From Petrolisthes cinctipes (taxonomy: Eukaryota > Arthropoda > Malacostraca > Decapoda > Porcellanidae), in contig JAWQEG010000292.1 of NCBI GenBank assembly GCA_033782935.1, positions 120,001 to 184,000 on the forward strand: a stretch of 64,000 nt of DNA, in the 5' to 3' direction. Shown here piece after piece: positions 22,359 through 32,389 of the stretch. Position 1 is the stretch's first letter. The number at the start of each line of letters is the position of its first letter. The translations under genes were made by a program, and so were the position numbers. The notes under the pieces are model-generated. The model was not told where the DNA came from and did no database searches. It saw nothing but the letters and a program-made list of their open reading frames with translations.

Positions 22359-22788
22359 AAGGGTTCTTCAAATTACGGGTCCCGAATTCCTCCAAACTGC
22401 GTCGCAGGCTCACAAAAATAAATACATGAATGAAATAGAATAATAATATTCGTGACAATAAAATAAATATGAAGTTCATACATGAATCCACCTAACATAT
22501 TTTTATAATCGAATATTCATATATTTAATTATAAATAAAACAAAATCATTGCACAAATATTAGCCTTCTTGAATGAGTGTGTGGAGAGAGAGAGGTAGGG
22601 TAGATGAGGCAGTGTTTATAATTCTGGGTTAGAATGCCTTTTAATCATAAATATTATGTTTCAGCGCCTCACCTTGTATTTTCTTAGGTTGATAATTCTG
22701 ATCATTTGTAAAATATATTTCTGTATGGTTGCGAGAATGATGTCATAGTAAAAACTGGGTCACGACTGAAAAAGATTGAAAAACCCTG
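22359..22788. mobile_element. hAT-like MITE, right-arm copy
   Basis: Mirror of 19110-19522 with flanks CTTTAAAC at 22351-22358 and 22789-22796. Confidence 0.75.
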
Positions 22789-23030
22789 CTTTAAACTGTT
22801 GGTGATTCGATACCGTCGTCACAGTGTATGCTTCATTCATTCCTCCTGACACACGTCTCTCTACCTGATCATTCGTTACCCTCCTATATAGCTCCGGCCA
22901 GATTTCTCTCCTCCTCTCCACTAACATCCCCCCTCCCCTCCACCTGCAACTGTTACCAGATCCGACCAGGCCCAAACCAAGTCACTGATGGATGGGGGGT
23001 GGACCATTGGTCTATCCGGAGCTGTACGTA

Positions 23031-23203
23031 CACTCGCAATTCAAAATTTGTATCCAGGTTTTGTTGAAGTTTCGAATTATTTGACACACTAGTGAAACAA
23101 TTACAACGCTTATCCTGTTTCATATTTGCTTGAGCTCGTTTAATACTCGATCATCAGGCTATTCGAAGCAAGCCAGCTGGATACATATTTTGGATCGCGA
23201 GTG
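23031..23203. mobile_element. TA-flanked MITE (family C), copy 1
   Basis: 173 bp with TA at 23029-23030 and 23204-23205. Ends begin CACTCGCAATTCAAAAT and, inverted, CACTCGCGATCCAAAAT. A second copy is at 48821. Strongly palindromic, no ORF. Confidence 0.7.
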
Positions 23204-23482
23204 TACACAGTGCACTTAATACTACATGTATTGATCTGCCCACTTTCCAGTATACACATAAAATACTGAAAGTACTAAGTGACTGGCTGGTCATTTTCCT
23301 ATTAACATTTTCCTTCCCAAACACGAGGGTAATCAAGAATACCTGGCCCAACTATAGCCTTTCAATCCATTCTATTCCTTCTTCTTCCTTTTCCTTTCTA
23401 CTTACTCTTCCTTAGCACCATTATTTACATTTATTTCTCCTCCTTCTCCTCCTCCTTCACTATATCTTCTTTCATTCCACCT

Positions 23483-23690
<208 letters not shown>

Positions 23691-24289
23691 TCTTCTTCTC
23701 CCTCCTCCTCCTCCTCCTTGACTGAGAGTGTGACAAACAGACATACAAAATCGAGCTCCTCGTGACCTTCGTTCGACCTACGGAAGTGCTAAGTAGTTGT
23801 TTACCATAAGTATACTATACTTTTACCTTCAACTATTTATTCAACTTTATTTAAATATAAAATTCCTAAGCACTAGTATACTAGTTTTACCTTCAACACT
23901 ATTTATTCAATTTGATTTAAATATAAAATTCTTAAGCACTACAGAAAATAATCACACTAACATTTAATTCAAGTCCATTTTAATTTACTGCTGTGTGCAT
24001 ACTGTGTACTGTTGAACAGGGAAACATACTACTCCTGATACATATTTAATACATACTTTATATCTGGTACGTGTGTCTGCAGTGTATTCCCGATTCTGAA
24101 AGAAATACGGCATCCTAGCGATACTTATTGGTTTACTAGTCAGGCGACCTCTCGAAAGTCCTAGAAAGCTGAAGGCACGTGTATTAATTAGTTTTGTTAT
24201 TTAACGTCTATGCTGCGTGGTTCTGAAGTATTCAAACCCAGCACACATTATATTAATTTGATCAAATTGTTGTTATTATCGTTTGTACT
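23691..24289. other. Intergenic, with a short tandem duplication
   Basis: Two head-to-tail units of about 65 bp (23808-23941) share ACCTTCAAC, ATTTATTCAA and AAATATAAAATTC. Nothing else recognised before the CR1 leader. Confidence 0.55.
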
Positions 24290-25520
24290 GGCGACGTAGA
24301 GAAATTCCAACCCAAGGCGTGCCTAAGCCCTGTACCCTACCTCACCTCACCTGTGCCTTTCCGGCTCTATACCTGACCTCACCTGTCCTCACCCTCAACA
24401 CCACTCCCTCCCCCACCACCACTCCCATACTGACCTCACCCATCCTGTGCCCCTCGGGACATTCCCCCCTCCACCCCCTCCACAACTTCATCCCTACCTC
24501 TCCCACGTCCCCCTTCACTCCGCCCCTTCCCCTCCCTTTCTCTTCCTCTCCCATCCCACTCCTTTCGTTGCTGTTTTCTCTCCCCGTCTCCCAATCTACA
24601 AGATGCCTTCAAATCTTAAACCGTGCAACGAGTGCAATGGGAGATTCGCAGGTCAGTACTTCACTGATTACTTCTCCTCCCCTATTTGTCGGCGCTGCGA
24701 GATGATGAAGATAGTCGAGGAAACAAGAGAAGAAACTCGCCAGTTGAAAAGGAAGTATGACTCACTACAGGAGTTTGTCTCATTAAACATAGCGACGGGT
24801 ATGCAAGAAGAACCCCCACTCTATTCACAGGTAACCAGAGGCACACATAGTGCTACACCCACCCGTCTCACGCCATTAACCCGCCCACGTCGGATTATCA
24901 ATGTCCCTGGGATCACGACCCCTACCGCTCCTATCTCCACACCCACACCCGCCCCTACACATGCTGCTACCCAACCAACCAACTCACCACGTTTGTCCAC
25001 CGGGACAAACACAAGCGAAACGAGACAGGTGACTGCTCCCAGAACATACCTACCAATAATAACTTCCAACTGATACCAGGTACTGACTGAGCCCATGGAG
25101 GATGAGGAAGAAACCCGATTAATTGGGGACTCCATAATCCGTGGTCAACTGGAAGAGTTCTGTGGGAGAGCCCCTAATAACCGTAAACGTTATTGTATAC
25201 CAGGAGCAGGTATTGACGACATCACCGCAGCCCACCAAGACATTACTGTGAATGCCACCAACAACACATGCTTCATTCTTCATACGGGCACAAACGACCT
25301 CAAGCGGACAAGATCAGAAGAACTAATGGAAAAATACCGAGAAGCCATTCGACGATACAAGAATAACTCTAATAACATCATAATTTTGGGGATCCTGCCG
25401 AGGATAAATGCAGACAACAGGTTTTATAACCTGGCGTATAGTGGTGGTGAAATCACACTGGCGTGATGATCATAAACGGTGAATAAAACCCACTCTTGTT
25501 GACGGAAATAATATATTAAT

Positions 25521-25559
25521 CCATACAGTTTCGGTGGACACTGCCACCATCTTCAGTGG
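25521..25559 (-). ncRNA. Candidate hammerhead ribozyme motif, minus strand
   Basis: Exact inverse copy of the plus-strand candidate at 25582-25620, produced by the palindrome. Same core and same limits. Confidence 0.45.
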
Positions 25560-25581
25560 TCATTCCTTTCTTCTCGCTAGA

Positions 25582-25620
25582 CCACTGAAGATGGTGGCAG
25601 TGTCCACCGAAACTGTATGG
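25582..25620 (+). ncRNA. Candidate hammerhead ribozyme motif, plus strand
   Basis: CTGAAGA (25585-25591) fits the CUGANGA box. Stem II is GGTGG/CCACC around a 6-nt loop (25593-25608). GAAAC (25609-25613) fits the second box. A minimal stem III gives GAAAC-T-GTA, with cleavage expected after A25617. Stem I begins as CCA/TGG but is weak beyond 3 bp, so activity might need a dimer, as reported for Penelope hammerheads. Confidence 0.5.
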
Positions 25621-25899
25621 ATTAATATATTATTTCCGTCAACAAGAGTGGGTTTTATTCACCGTTGGCGTATAGTACGAACAGCCGATTAAAGACACTT
25701 TGTTCACAGGAAGGAATAGAATTCATCGACCATTGGGACAATTTTTATAATAATCCTATTCTCTTCCAAAAAGACGGACTACACCTAAACGGTGTTGGGG
25801 CAGCACTTCTCGGTAGAGTACTAAATGATGCTGTTCAAAACTACAGATAAAAAAACGCAGCGCAGCAGAACACAACGCCCGTAACGTAAACAATAAACC

Positions 25900-28641
25900 C
25901 TCATACAACTCGACATCGACGACAGTCTGTTTTTTCAATGCACGGAGTATACGTAATAAATTTACCGACCTAGAGGCATTAGTAAGTACAGAAAATTATG
26001 ATATAATTGGCATCGTGGAAACCTGGATAAATACAGCCTGTAGAGGTTACCTAGCAGAATATGCCATACCAGGATATAACATATTTAGTAACGAAAGAAC
26101 AGTTCGTAACGGAGGTGGTGTAATTTTGTATGTAAAAAGTAGTCTTCACCCGCTACGAGTGAATAAGCCAGAAATAGATAATATAGACGCATGCTATATA
26201 CAATTACGACACCGTTCATGCAAAACAATATTGGGCCTCATATATAGACCACCGAATCAATCAATAAACACCGATTCAGTTCTCTACGACAGTATAGCTG
26301 AAATCTGTTGCGAGGATGATTGTATAATTTTTGGCGATTTTAACCTACCAGTACAGAAGTGGGGTGACAATTTAATTTCTCATTCTGGCCACGATTTGTA
26401 CACAAATTTAAACGAAAGTGCACCAAGCCAACGTGTAACGTATCCTACGAGAGGAAACAATATCCTGGATATAATTCTTACTACCGATGACAACTTAGTC
26501 AAGGATGTTAAAGTCGGACCTGAATTTAGTTCTAGCGATCACAGAATTATAACATTTGAAATTAATATATCAAAGACAGAAGAAAACGCGAGCACAGAAA
26601 AAGTACCTAATTTTAAAAGGGCGAACTTTAATAAACTAAGATGTACCTTAGGTAACACAGATTGGACTGCTATAACAGAAGCCCCAGACATCAACGCCTC
26701 ATGGGAATTATTTGTAAATAACCTAAATTGTGCTGTGAAATCATGTATACCGTACTGTGATAGACGTTCACCGGGAAAATTTAAACCTAAATGGTGAAAT
26801 AACGAGATTCACACGAACCTATTAGCCAAAAAACGAGCCCATAACAAATTTAAAGAAACACAAGACGAGTCAGATAAGCAGGAATTCGACAGACTTAGAT
26901 GAATAATTAAAAAGCAAATCAAACAAAGTAAGAAAAAGTTAGAGAATCATATTGCAAAACTTAGTAAATCAAACCCGAAGGAATTCTATAGTTACATAAG
27001 AAAAAAGAAAGTGCTAAATTCAGTAATTGGTCCACTTGCAAATAACAATGACGAATATACCGATAATGAAGTAGAAATGGCGACCATACTAAATGATTAT
27101 TTTGCATCAGTATTCAATAAAGAAAATACAACAGAAGCACTACCAGTCCCGACCGTACAAGTAAATGACATAAGTCTAGATAACTGCGAACTTGATGAAA
27201 GTAACATTATAAGTGCTATAAATGCCATCAATGTAAATAAAACACCGGGACCAGATAAAATTTCCCCGAGAATCTTGAAGGAAGCGAAATTCGAGTTAGC
27301 CAAGCCACTTTCCGTCATATTTAAGAAATCATTAAAAACGGGGAAAGTACCAAGCGAATGGAAAACAGCTAAAGTAACACCTATATTTAAGAAAGGAAAT
27401 AAGTCACTACCCGGTAATTATCGACCAATAAGCCTAATATCGGTAGTCTGTAAACTAATGGAAACCATTATCAGGCACAAAATGGTAAAGTTCCTAGAAG
27501 AGAATGATATAATCAAAGACTCACAACACGGTTTTCGAAATAGACGGTCCTGCCTCACAAACCTATTAGATTTTTTCTATGACGTTCATAACATGCATGA
27601 TGAGTCGAGATCCGTGGACGTAATTTACCTAGATTTCCAAAAAGCATTTGACAAGGTCCCCCACAAGCGATTGATAAGAAAACCCGGCGCACACGGTATT
27701 ATGGGGAAAGTCCAGGCATGGCTCGAAGACTGGCTGTCAGAGCGTAAACAGCGAGTAGTAATTAATGGAATAGCATCTGACTGGCGTAATGTTCAAAGTG
27801 GAGTTCCTCGGGGATCAGTATTGGGGCCCATCCTTTTTATAATTTATATTAATGATATAGATAATGGGCTCACTTGTAAAACATCAAAATTTGCAGAGGA
27901 CACAAAACTATGAGTAAAGTAACCTCCAGAGAAAAGTGGCAAACCTTACAGCGCGATTTGGACACTTTGGTAGACTGGGCAAATGAGTGGCAAATGTATT
28001 TCAATGTAGAAAAGTGCAAAGTTCTTCATATTGGAAACAATAACAGTAAAGTACAATACACTATGAATAACGTTCAACTCTCAAGCGTAAATATGGAACG
28101 AGACCTCGGTGTCACAATAACAAATGACTTAAAACATGGACATCAATGTTCAAAAGTAGTGAAAACAGCAAACAAACTAATAGGTAGAACTTTTGAATTT
28201 AAAACTCACTCGTACGTCCTCACCTCGAATACTGTGTACAGATGTGGTCCCCGTACTACAAGAAAGACATCGAAAAACTAGAGAGAGTACAGCGCAGGGT
28301 AACTAAAATGATCCCTAGATTACGAAATAAGTCCTATGAGGAGCGACTGAAGGAATTAAATCTATATAGCCTCAAAATATTCAAAGGTTTCAGTAATTTA
28401 AATGCCAGTAATTACTTCAGCATCGACAATAGAAATATTACCAGGAATAACGGGCTCAAGATCGTCGGGAAACGTTTTTAACACGAATGAAGCTAAATTT
28501 TTCTTTTTTAATCGTATCGTAAACATTTGGAACCGACTGCCCTCTGCTGTTATAAACTGTGCAACAATAGAGTCGTTCAAAAGTCACTTAGACAAGTATC
28601 TAGCAAATAACCCGAACCTCCAACTATTCACACTCGAATAA
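25900..28641 (+). pseudogene. CR1 ORF2: endonuclease-RT, many breaks
   Basis: Endonuclease blocks: NARSIRNKF near 25940, GIVETWI, FGDFNLPV and SSSDHRIITF. The RT shows TPGPDKISP, NYRPISLIS, VIYLDFQKAFDKVPHKR, GVPRGSVLGPILF and FAEDTKL, where the catalytic FADD is changed to FAED. Stops: TGA at about 26795 (expected Trp after KPKW) and about 26898 (expected Arg), and a stop at 27911. Further frameshifts follow near 28240 and 28480. The changed second Asp alone would disable polymerisation. The C-terminal fragment ends at 28641. Confidence 0.9.
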
Positions 28642-29138
28642 GATTAGCAACATAACCGCAGTTCACTTATTATATATACTCCGACAAGAGTAGAACAGTC
28701 ACAGACTCACCACGTTAATAGTATTCGTAGCATAGAGTGTAGGGCCTGGGTAAGCCAGGCGGAGTACAGACCACTGGTATATGGTATATTTATAGCTAGC
28801 TAGTACTGTATTACACGAATAATTTCACGTCATATATATATATAAATGTACTGTATTTTAAGATATAGTGTAAGAACCTTCCTGCTGTCCTATATAAATT
28901 CCATGTTAGTTTTTCCATACTACATGGTATCTTTTCATTTCCTGCAAGCTTCTGCTGGAGGGAGTGGTGGGTGGGGAGGAGCCTTCTTCTTTGCTATACT
29001 TTCCCTCACTCTTGTAGGTTAGATAGAATAGCAAAATCAAGCAGCCTCGTAAGGACCAGTAGGTCTGTTGCTGTTTGAATGTCCTTTGTATTCCATTTGT
29101 ATTCCATTTGTATTCCTTTGTATTCCTCCTTCTCCTAC

Positions 29139-29460
29139 TTCTCTCCCCCCATAACGTTCTTCTTCTCCTCTTTCCTCTCTTATTTCTCTCCCTCCATAAC
29201 GTTCTTCTTCTCCTCCTCCTCCTTCTCCTCCTCCTTCTCCTCCTTCTCTCCCTCCTTAACGTTCTTCTTCTCCTCCTCCTCCTTCTCCTCCTTCTCTCCC
29301 TCCATAACGTTCTTCTTCTCCTCCTCCTTCTACTTCTCTCCCTCCATAACGTTCTTCTTCTCCTCCTCCTCCTCCTACTTCTCTCCCTCCATAACGTTCT
29401 CCTCCTCCTCCTCCTACTTCTCTCCCTCCATAACGTTCTTCTCCTCCTCCTCTTCCCCTT
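29139..29460 (+). repeat. ~55-bp C/T-rich minisatellite
   Basis: About seven units contain CTCTCCCTCCATAACGTTC then TTCTCCTCC runs of varying length. A similar CCATAACGTTCTTCTTC lies at about 23683. It forms the pyrimidine-rich lead-in to exon C. Confidence 0.85.
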
Positions 29461-29516
29461 TCCTCCTCCCCTTCCTTTCCTTTCCTAATCTCCACTTCCC
29501 CTCCCTACCCCTCCAG

Positions 29517-29664
29517 CCTAAACCAGGTGACTCGTGCGATTCCCCCGGCAGCGTGGCCTTACAGTATGACCAACCAGCCAACCTCCGATTTGACGACACC
29601 ATCCCGGGTTATGCTTGTACTCAACACTCCTGGGTACTCGATCAATATTCACAAGGACTTACAG
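29517..29664 (+). CDS. Candidate internal exon C of the host gene
   Basis: Acceptor CTCCCTACCCCTCCAG and donor ACAG|GTATAC. It enters in phase 0, matching exon B, and leaves in phase 1. The 148-bp exon encodes PKPGDSCDSPG, then DQPANLRFDDTIPGYAC and SWVLDQYSQGLTG. Two cysteines and no repeat-like bias. It lies between a minisatellite and (GT)n. No family recognised for this part alone. Confidence 0.6.
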
Positions 29665-29665
29665 G

Positions 29666-29668
29666 TAT

Positions 29669-29705
<37 letters not shown>
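29666..29705 (+). repeat. (GT)n microsatellite
   Basis: Begins within a few bases of the exon C donor site. Confidence 0.9.
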
Positions 29706-29707
<2 letters not shown>

Positions 29708-29725
29708 GTTAAAAGTCAAATTAAC

Positions 29726-29732
<7 letters not shown>

Positions 29733-29807
<75 letters not shown>
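29733..29807 (+). repeat. (CT)n microsatellite
   Basis: Pure CT run between exons C and D. Confidence 0.95.
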
Positions 29808-29808
<1 letters not shown>

Positions 29809-29918
29809 ACTATACTTTTCTCTCACTATTAGTTAGCAACTGCTACTACACCTACGGTACCTCCTTGGTATGGGTCGTAAGACCTTTTGAGGTGCTACTT
29901 GTCCTTGTAACTCCTTGT

Positions 29919-29921
<3 letters not shown>

Positions 29922-29982
<61 letters not shown>
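29922..29982 (+). repeat. (CT)n microsatellite
   Basis: Second CT run between exons C and D. Confidence 0.95.
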
Positions 29983-29984
<2 letters not shown>

Positions 29985-30061
29985 TTTCCTTTAATCCACT
30001 TCATGCATCGATTGCTTCTTCATCCCTGTTACATTCTGTCCCTCTATACTCTCTTCCCCAG

Positions 30062-30202
30062 ACTGCCACTTCGTTCTAGACTACGAGATTGACTTTTATG
30101 ACATGGACATCAGCTACAATGGGCCGGGGTCATATTATGAGGCCTTCAAACACTGCGAGAGTGTAGACTGTGTGGGATTGGTCTGCCGTAAAGATGGTTC
30201 TG
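30062..30202 (+). CDS. Candidate internal exon D of the host gene, cysteine-rich
   Basis: Acceptor CTCTCTTCCCCAG and consensus donor G|GTGAGT. It is 141 bp, phase 1 to phase 1; the codon shared with exon C is GAC. The peptide has DCHFVLDYEIDFYDMDIS and, further on, AFKHCESVDCVGLVCRKDG. The Cys spacing resembles a PAN domain start (C...C...C-x-G). With exons A and B it suggests a secreted protein with more than one PAN-like unit. This is the best-supported exon of the set. Confidence 0.65.
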
Positions 30203-30247
30203 GTGAGTCTTCTTGTGTCTTGTCTCTGGTGTTTAAGGAAAAAGTGC

Positions 30248-30277
30248 TGGAGGTGTGTGTGTGTGTGTGTGTGTGTG
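30248..30277 (+). repeat. (GT)n microsatellite
   Basis: Short GT run about 45 bp after the exon D donor. Confidence 0.9.
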
Positions 30278-30314
30278 AAAGATTATGTTAAGGAAATTGA
30301 AGTAAATATGTAGA

Positions 30315-30440
<126 letters not shown>

Positions 30441-30590
30441 TTGTGTGAATGTGAGAAAGAGCAAAATAGACGAAATGTGGAGAGATTTCAAGTTTTATAG
30501 AAGCTTTGCAACTCTGGATAAAAATGAAAAAAAAAACAGGTTAACACAGCGTCTACACAGATGATAATAACAGTACGTATAGTACAGGTA

Positions 30591-30804
30591 GAGCCACAAT
30601 TAAATATCAACCGACACTTTTCTTCCATCGTAGTAATTATCTTGGGAATAAAGAACAACACGTGTATGGTTTTGCTGCACCTCATAATAATAATTGAGGG
30701 GGTTGAGTAGAATTAAGGTGTTGTATGATTATATTTTGATATGATACTGATTTATTTATTTACACGATGGAAGGAAAGTGTCGGTGGTTATTTAATTATG
30801 GCTG
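30591..30804. mobile_element. TA-flanked MITE (family A), copy 3
   Basis: 214 bp, TA at 30589-30590 and 30805-30806; first TIR base changed (C to G). More diverged than copies 4 and 5. Lies between exons D and E. Confidence 0.75.
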
Positions 30805-31241
30805 TACATGATATTTTCCAAACAATATTCTTTGCAATTATAATACAGACATGGTTTTTGTCAGACAGTATGATCATTGTTGGTCTGCAGGGGATATGGC
30901 TGATGGAGGAGGATTTATATATATATATATATAATTCCACTTTCATTCATATCTTAACGTTGAATGAATAACCCTCACTGTGTGTCGTATAAGGTAACGC
31001 CACACGAGCTGGATGGAAGGAAGGATGGAAGGAGGCCATTCTTGATTACGGTTCTCTTCCACAACACCTTCTGCAGGTCAACAGAAACTGTGTGACTGAA
31101 TAGTTGTCAACATTAAGGTCCCTCTCAGGTGTTCCCTTTGTATAGGTACAGTTACGGAGCCATGTAACAGGCCCAGCGGAGACAGGGCCACTTTTTCTAC
31201 ATATTAAAGCAAGGATAGGACATGGTTTGTAGAGGCGAGTA

Positions 31242-31451
31242 CAGCCACAATCAAATAACCACCAACACTTTCCTTCCATCGTGCAAATAAATCAGTATCA
31301 TATCAAACTATAATCATACAACATCTTACGTCAACTCAACCCCTTCAATTATTATCATGATGTGCTGCAAAACAATACACGTGTTGTTCTTTATTACCAA
31401 GATATTTAGTATGATGGAAGGAAAGTGTCGGTGGTTATTTGATTGTGGCTG
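31242..31451. mobile_element. TA-flanked MITE (family A), copy 4
   Basis: 210 bp; left TA at 31240-31241, right target lost (CTTAT). It ends 48 bp before exon E, so it forms part of the splice-acceptor region. Confidence 0.75.
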
Positions 31452-31499
31452 CTTATTTGGTTGTGGCTTCCTTATGCTCTATGAGGGGCTGCGTTTCAG

Positions 31500-31637
31500 G
31501 TGTGTCTGTTTCATGTATCCGCAACTGTACACTGGGATCCGAGGCACAACATGAATCTCTACCAACTGAAATTATTCCCGAGGAGTGGGAGGCTGAGAGG
31601 TTGGTAGAGATTGAAAGAATTGCCGTTATAGCGTACG
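31500..31637 (+). CDS. Possible exon E of the host gene
   Basis: Acceptor CTGCGTTTCAG, phase 1 as required after exon D. The peptide has SVSCIRNCTLGSEAQHESLP then an acidic, probably helical stretch (PEEWEAERLVEIERIAVIAYG). A weak donor ACG|GTTTTT would join it in phase 1 to exon F; otherwise the frame ends at TAA 31676-31678 and this is the last exon. The supporting signals are thinner than for exons A to D. Confidence 0.35.
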
Positions 31638-31678
31638 GTTTTTCTACCTTCATTACCCACTTATTTAGACCATTCTAA

Positions 31679-32388
31679 GACTATTTTCTTCTATGGCATT
31701 TCCCCCGCAATGCCCCATTTTCAAGATAGGGCATATTCAAATGGGGCATTTTCAAATTAGCCTGACCTTACTTAACCAAACTAGACCACAGCAGACTACC
31801 AGGACCTAACCTGGGCAAACTATCGGGAAATAACCGTGGTAAAGTACAGGAAATGACTGGGGCAAAATACTGGGACGTAGCCGGATCTGGCAACACTGCT
31901 ACAAAACTGCAATTCTTTCAATAAATACCCTGAGAGGTTGGCAGCGATTTATATTGTGTCTGGGATCAGGGCCGGTATTCAAAACAGATATTGTTGTTAT
32001 GTTTGCAATACTCACCTCACCATAGTGTTTCAGGCTCAATTCGAAGCAGTGAATGGTTTTGCTATTCTGTTAATATGAATTTATATTATGATTTCGAAGC
32101 AGTGCCGGGTCCTTGCCATGAAAAAACGCTTATAAACAAAATTCTAACTAAGATGAAATAATATTATTACTTATGTGAATACAGGGTCAAGACACAATTA
32201 TTGACCCCAAATTTACAGTCACGAGCACTAATAAGTATACAGCTGTGGTTGAAGTTTTGAACAATTTAATTCATCAACGAAGTAATTCCAATGGAAATCT
32301 TATTGTGCAATTATTTACTGTCTCTTGATATTCGAAGAACACCTGAATACTTAATAGTGTTCGTGACTATATACTTCACATGTAAATC
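31679..32388. other. Intergenic or intronic, no gene recognised
   Basis: AT-rich. A short local repeat around GGGGCATTTTCAA / ATTTTCAAGATAGGGCAT lies at 31700-31760. Nothing else stands out. Confidence 0.45.
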
Positions 32389-32389
32389 T

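Larger units (their letters stand above)
25443..25665. mobile_element. Palindromic insertion with hammerhead-like motifs
   Basis: An 87-bp arm (25475-25561) is followed by an 18-nt loop and its essentially exact inverse (25580-25666). The insert is bracketed by an 11-bp direct repeat TGGCGTATAGT (25432-25442, 25666-25676). Each arm carries a hammerhead-like core. Penelope-like elements are known to carry hammerhead motifs in their terminal repeats and to make variable-length target duplications, so a double, inverted Penelope-type terminal repeat is the favoured reading. No ORF. Confidence 0.65.
24603..25850 (+). pseudogene. CR1 ORF1: zinc finger and SGNH esterase, stop plus insertion
   Basis: ATG at 24603 begins MPSNLKPCNECNG. 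CNEC and, 17 residues on, CRRC form a PHD-like finger; a charged coiled-coil stretch and a Pro/Thr-rich linker follow. TGA at 25071 breaks the frame once. The same frame resumes with the esterase: IGDSIIRG, LHTGTNDL and, after the insertion, QKDGLHLNGVG, giving Ser, Asn and Asp/His of the SGNH site. The 223-bp palindromic insertion splits the domain between LAYS and TNSRL. ORF1 proteins of this type act with element RNA; this copy is dead. Confidence 0.85.
24290..29128 (+). mobile_element. Second CR1-like LINE, plus strand, degraded
   Basis: Order: C-rich leader, ORF1 (zinc finger and esterase), ORF2 (endonuclease and RT), 3' noncoding region, and short direct repeats of TTTGTATTCC at about 29083-29128, the kind of short-repeat end that CR1 elements have. 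It is a family distinct from the element at 2430-7215 (AT-richer, different residues). Broken by stops, frameshifts and a palindromic insertion at 25443-25665. Confidence 0.8.
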
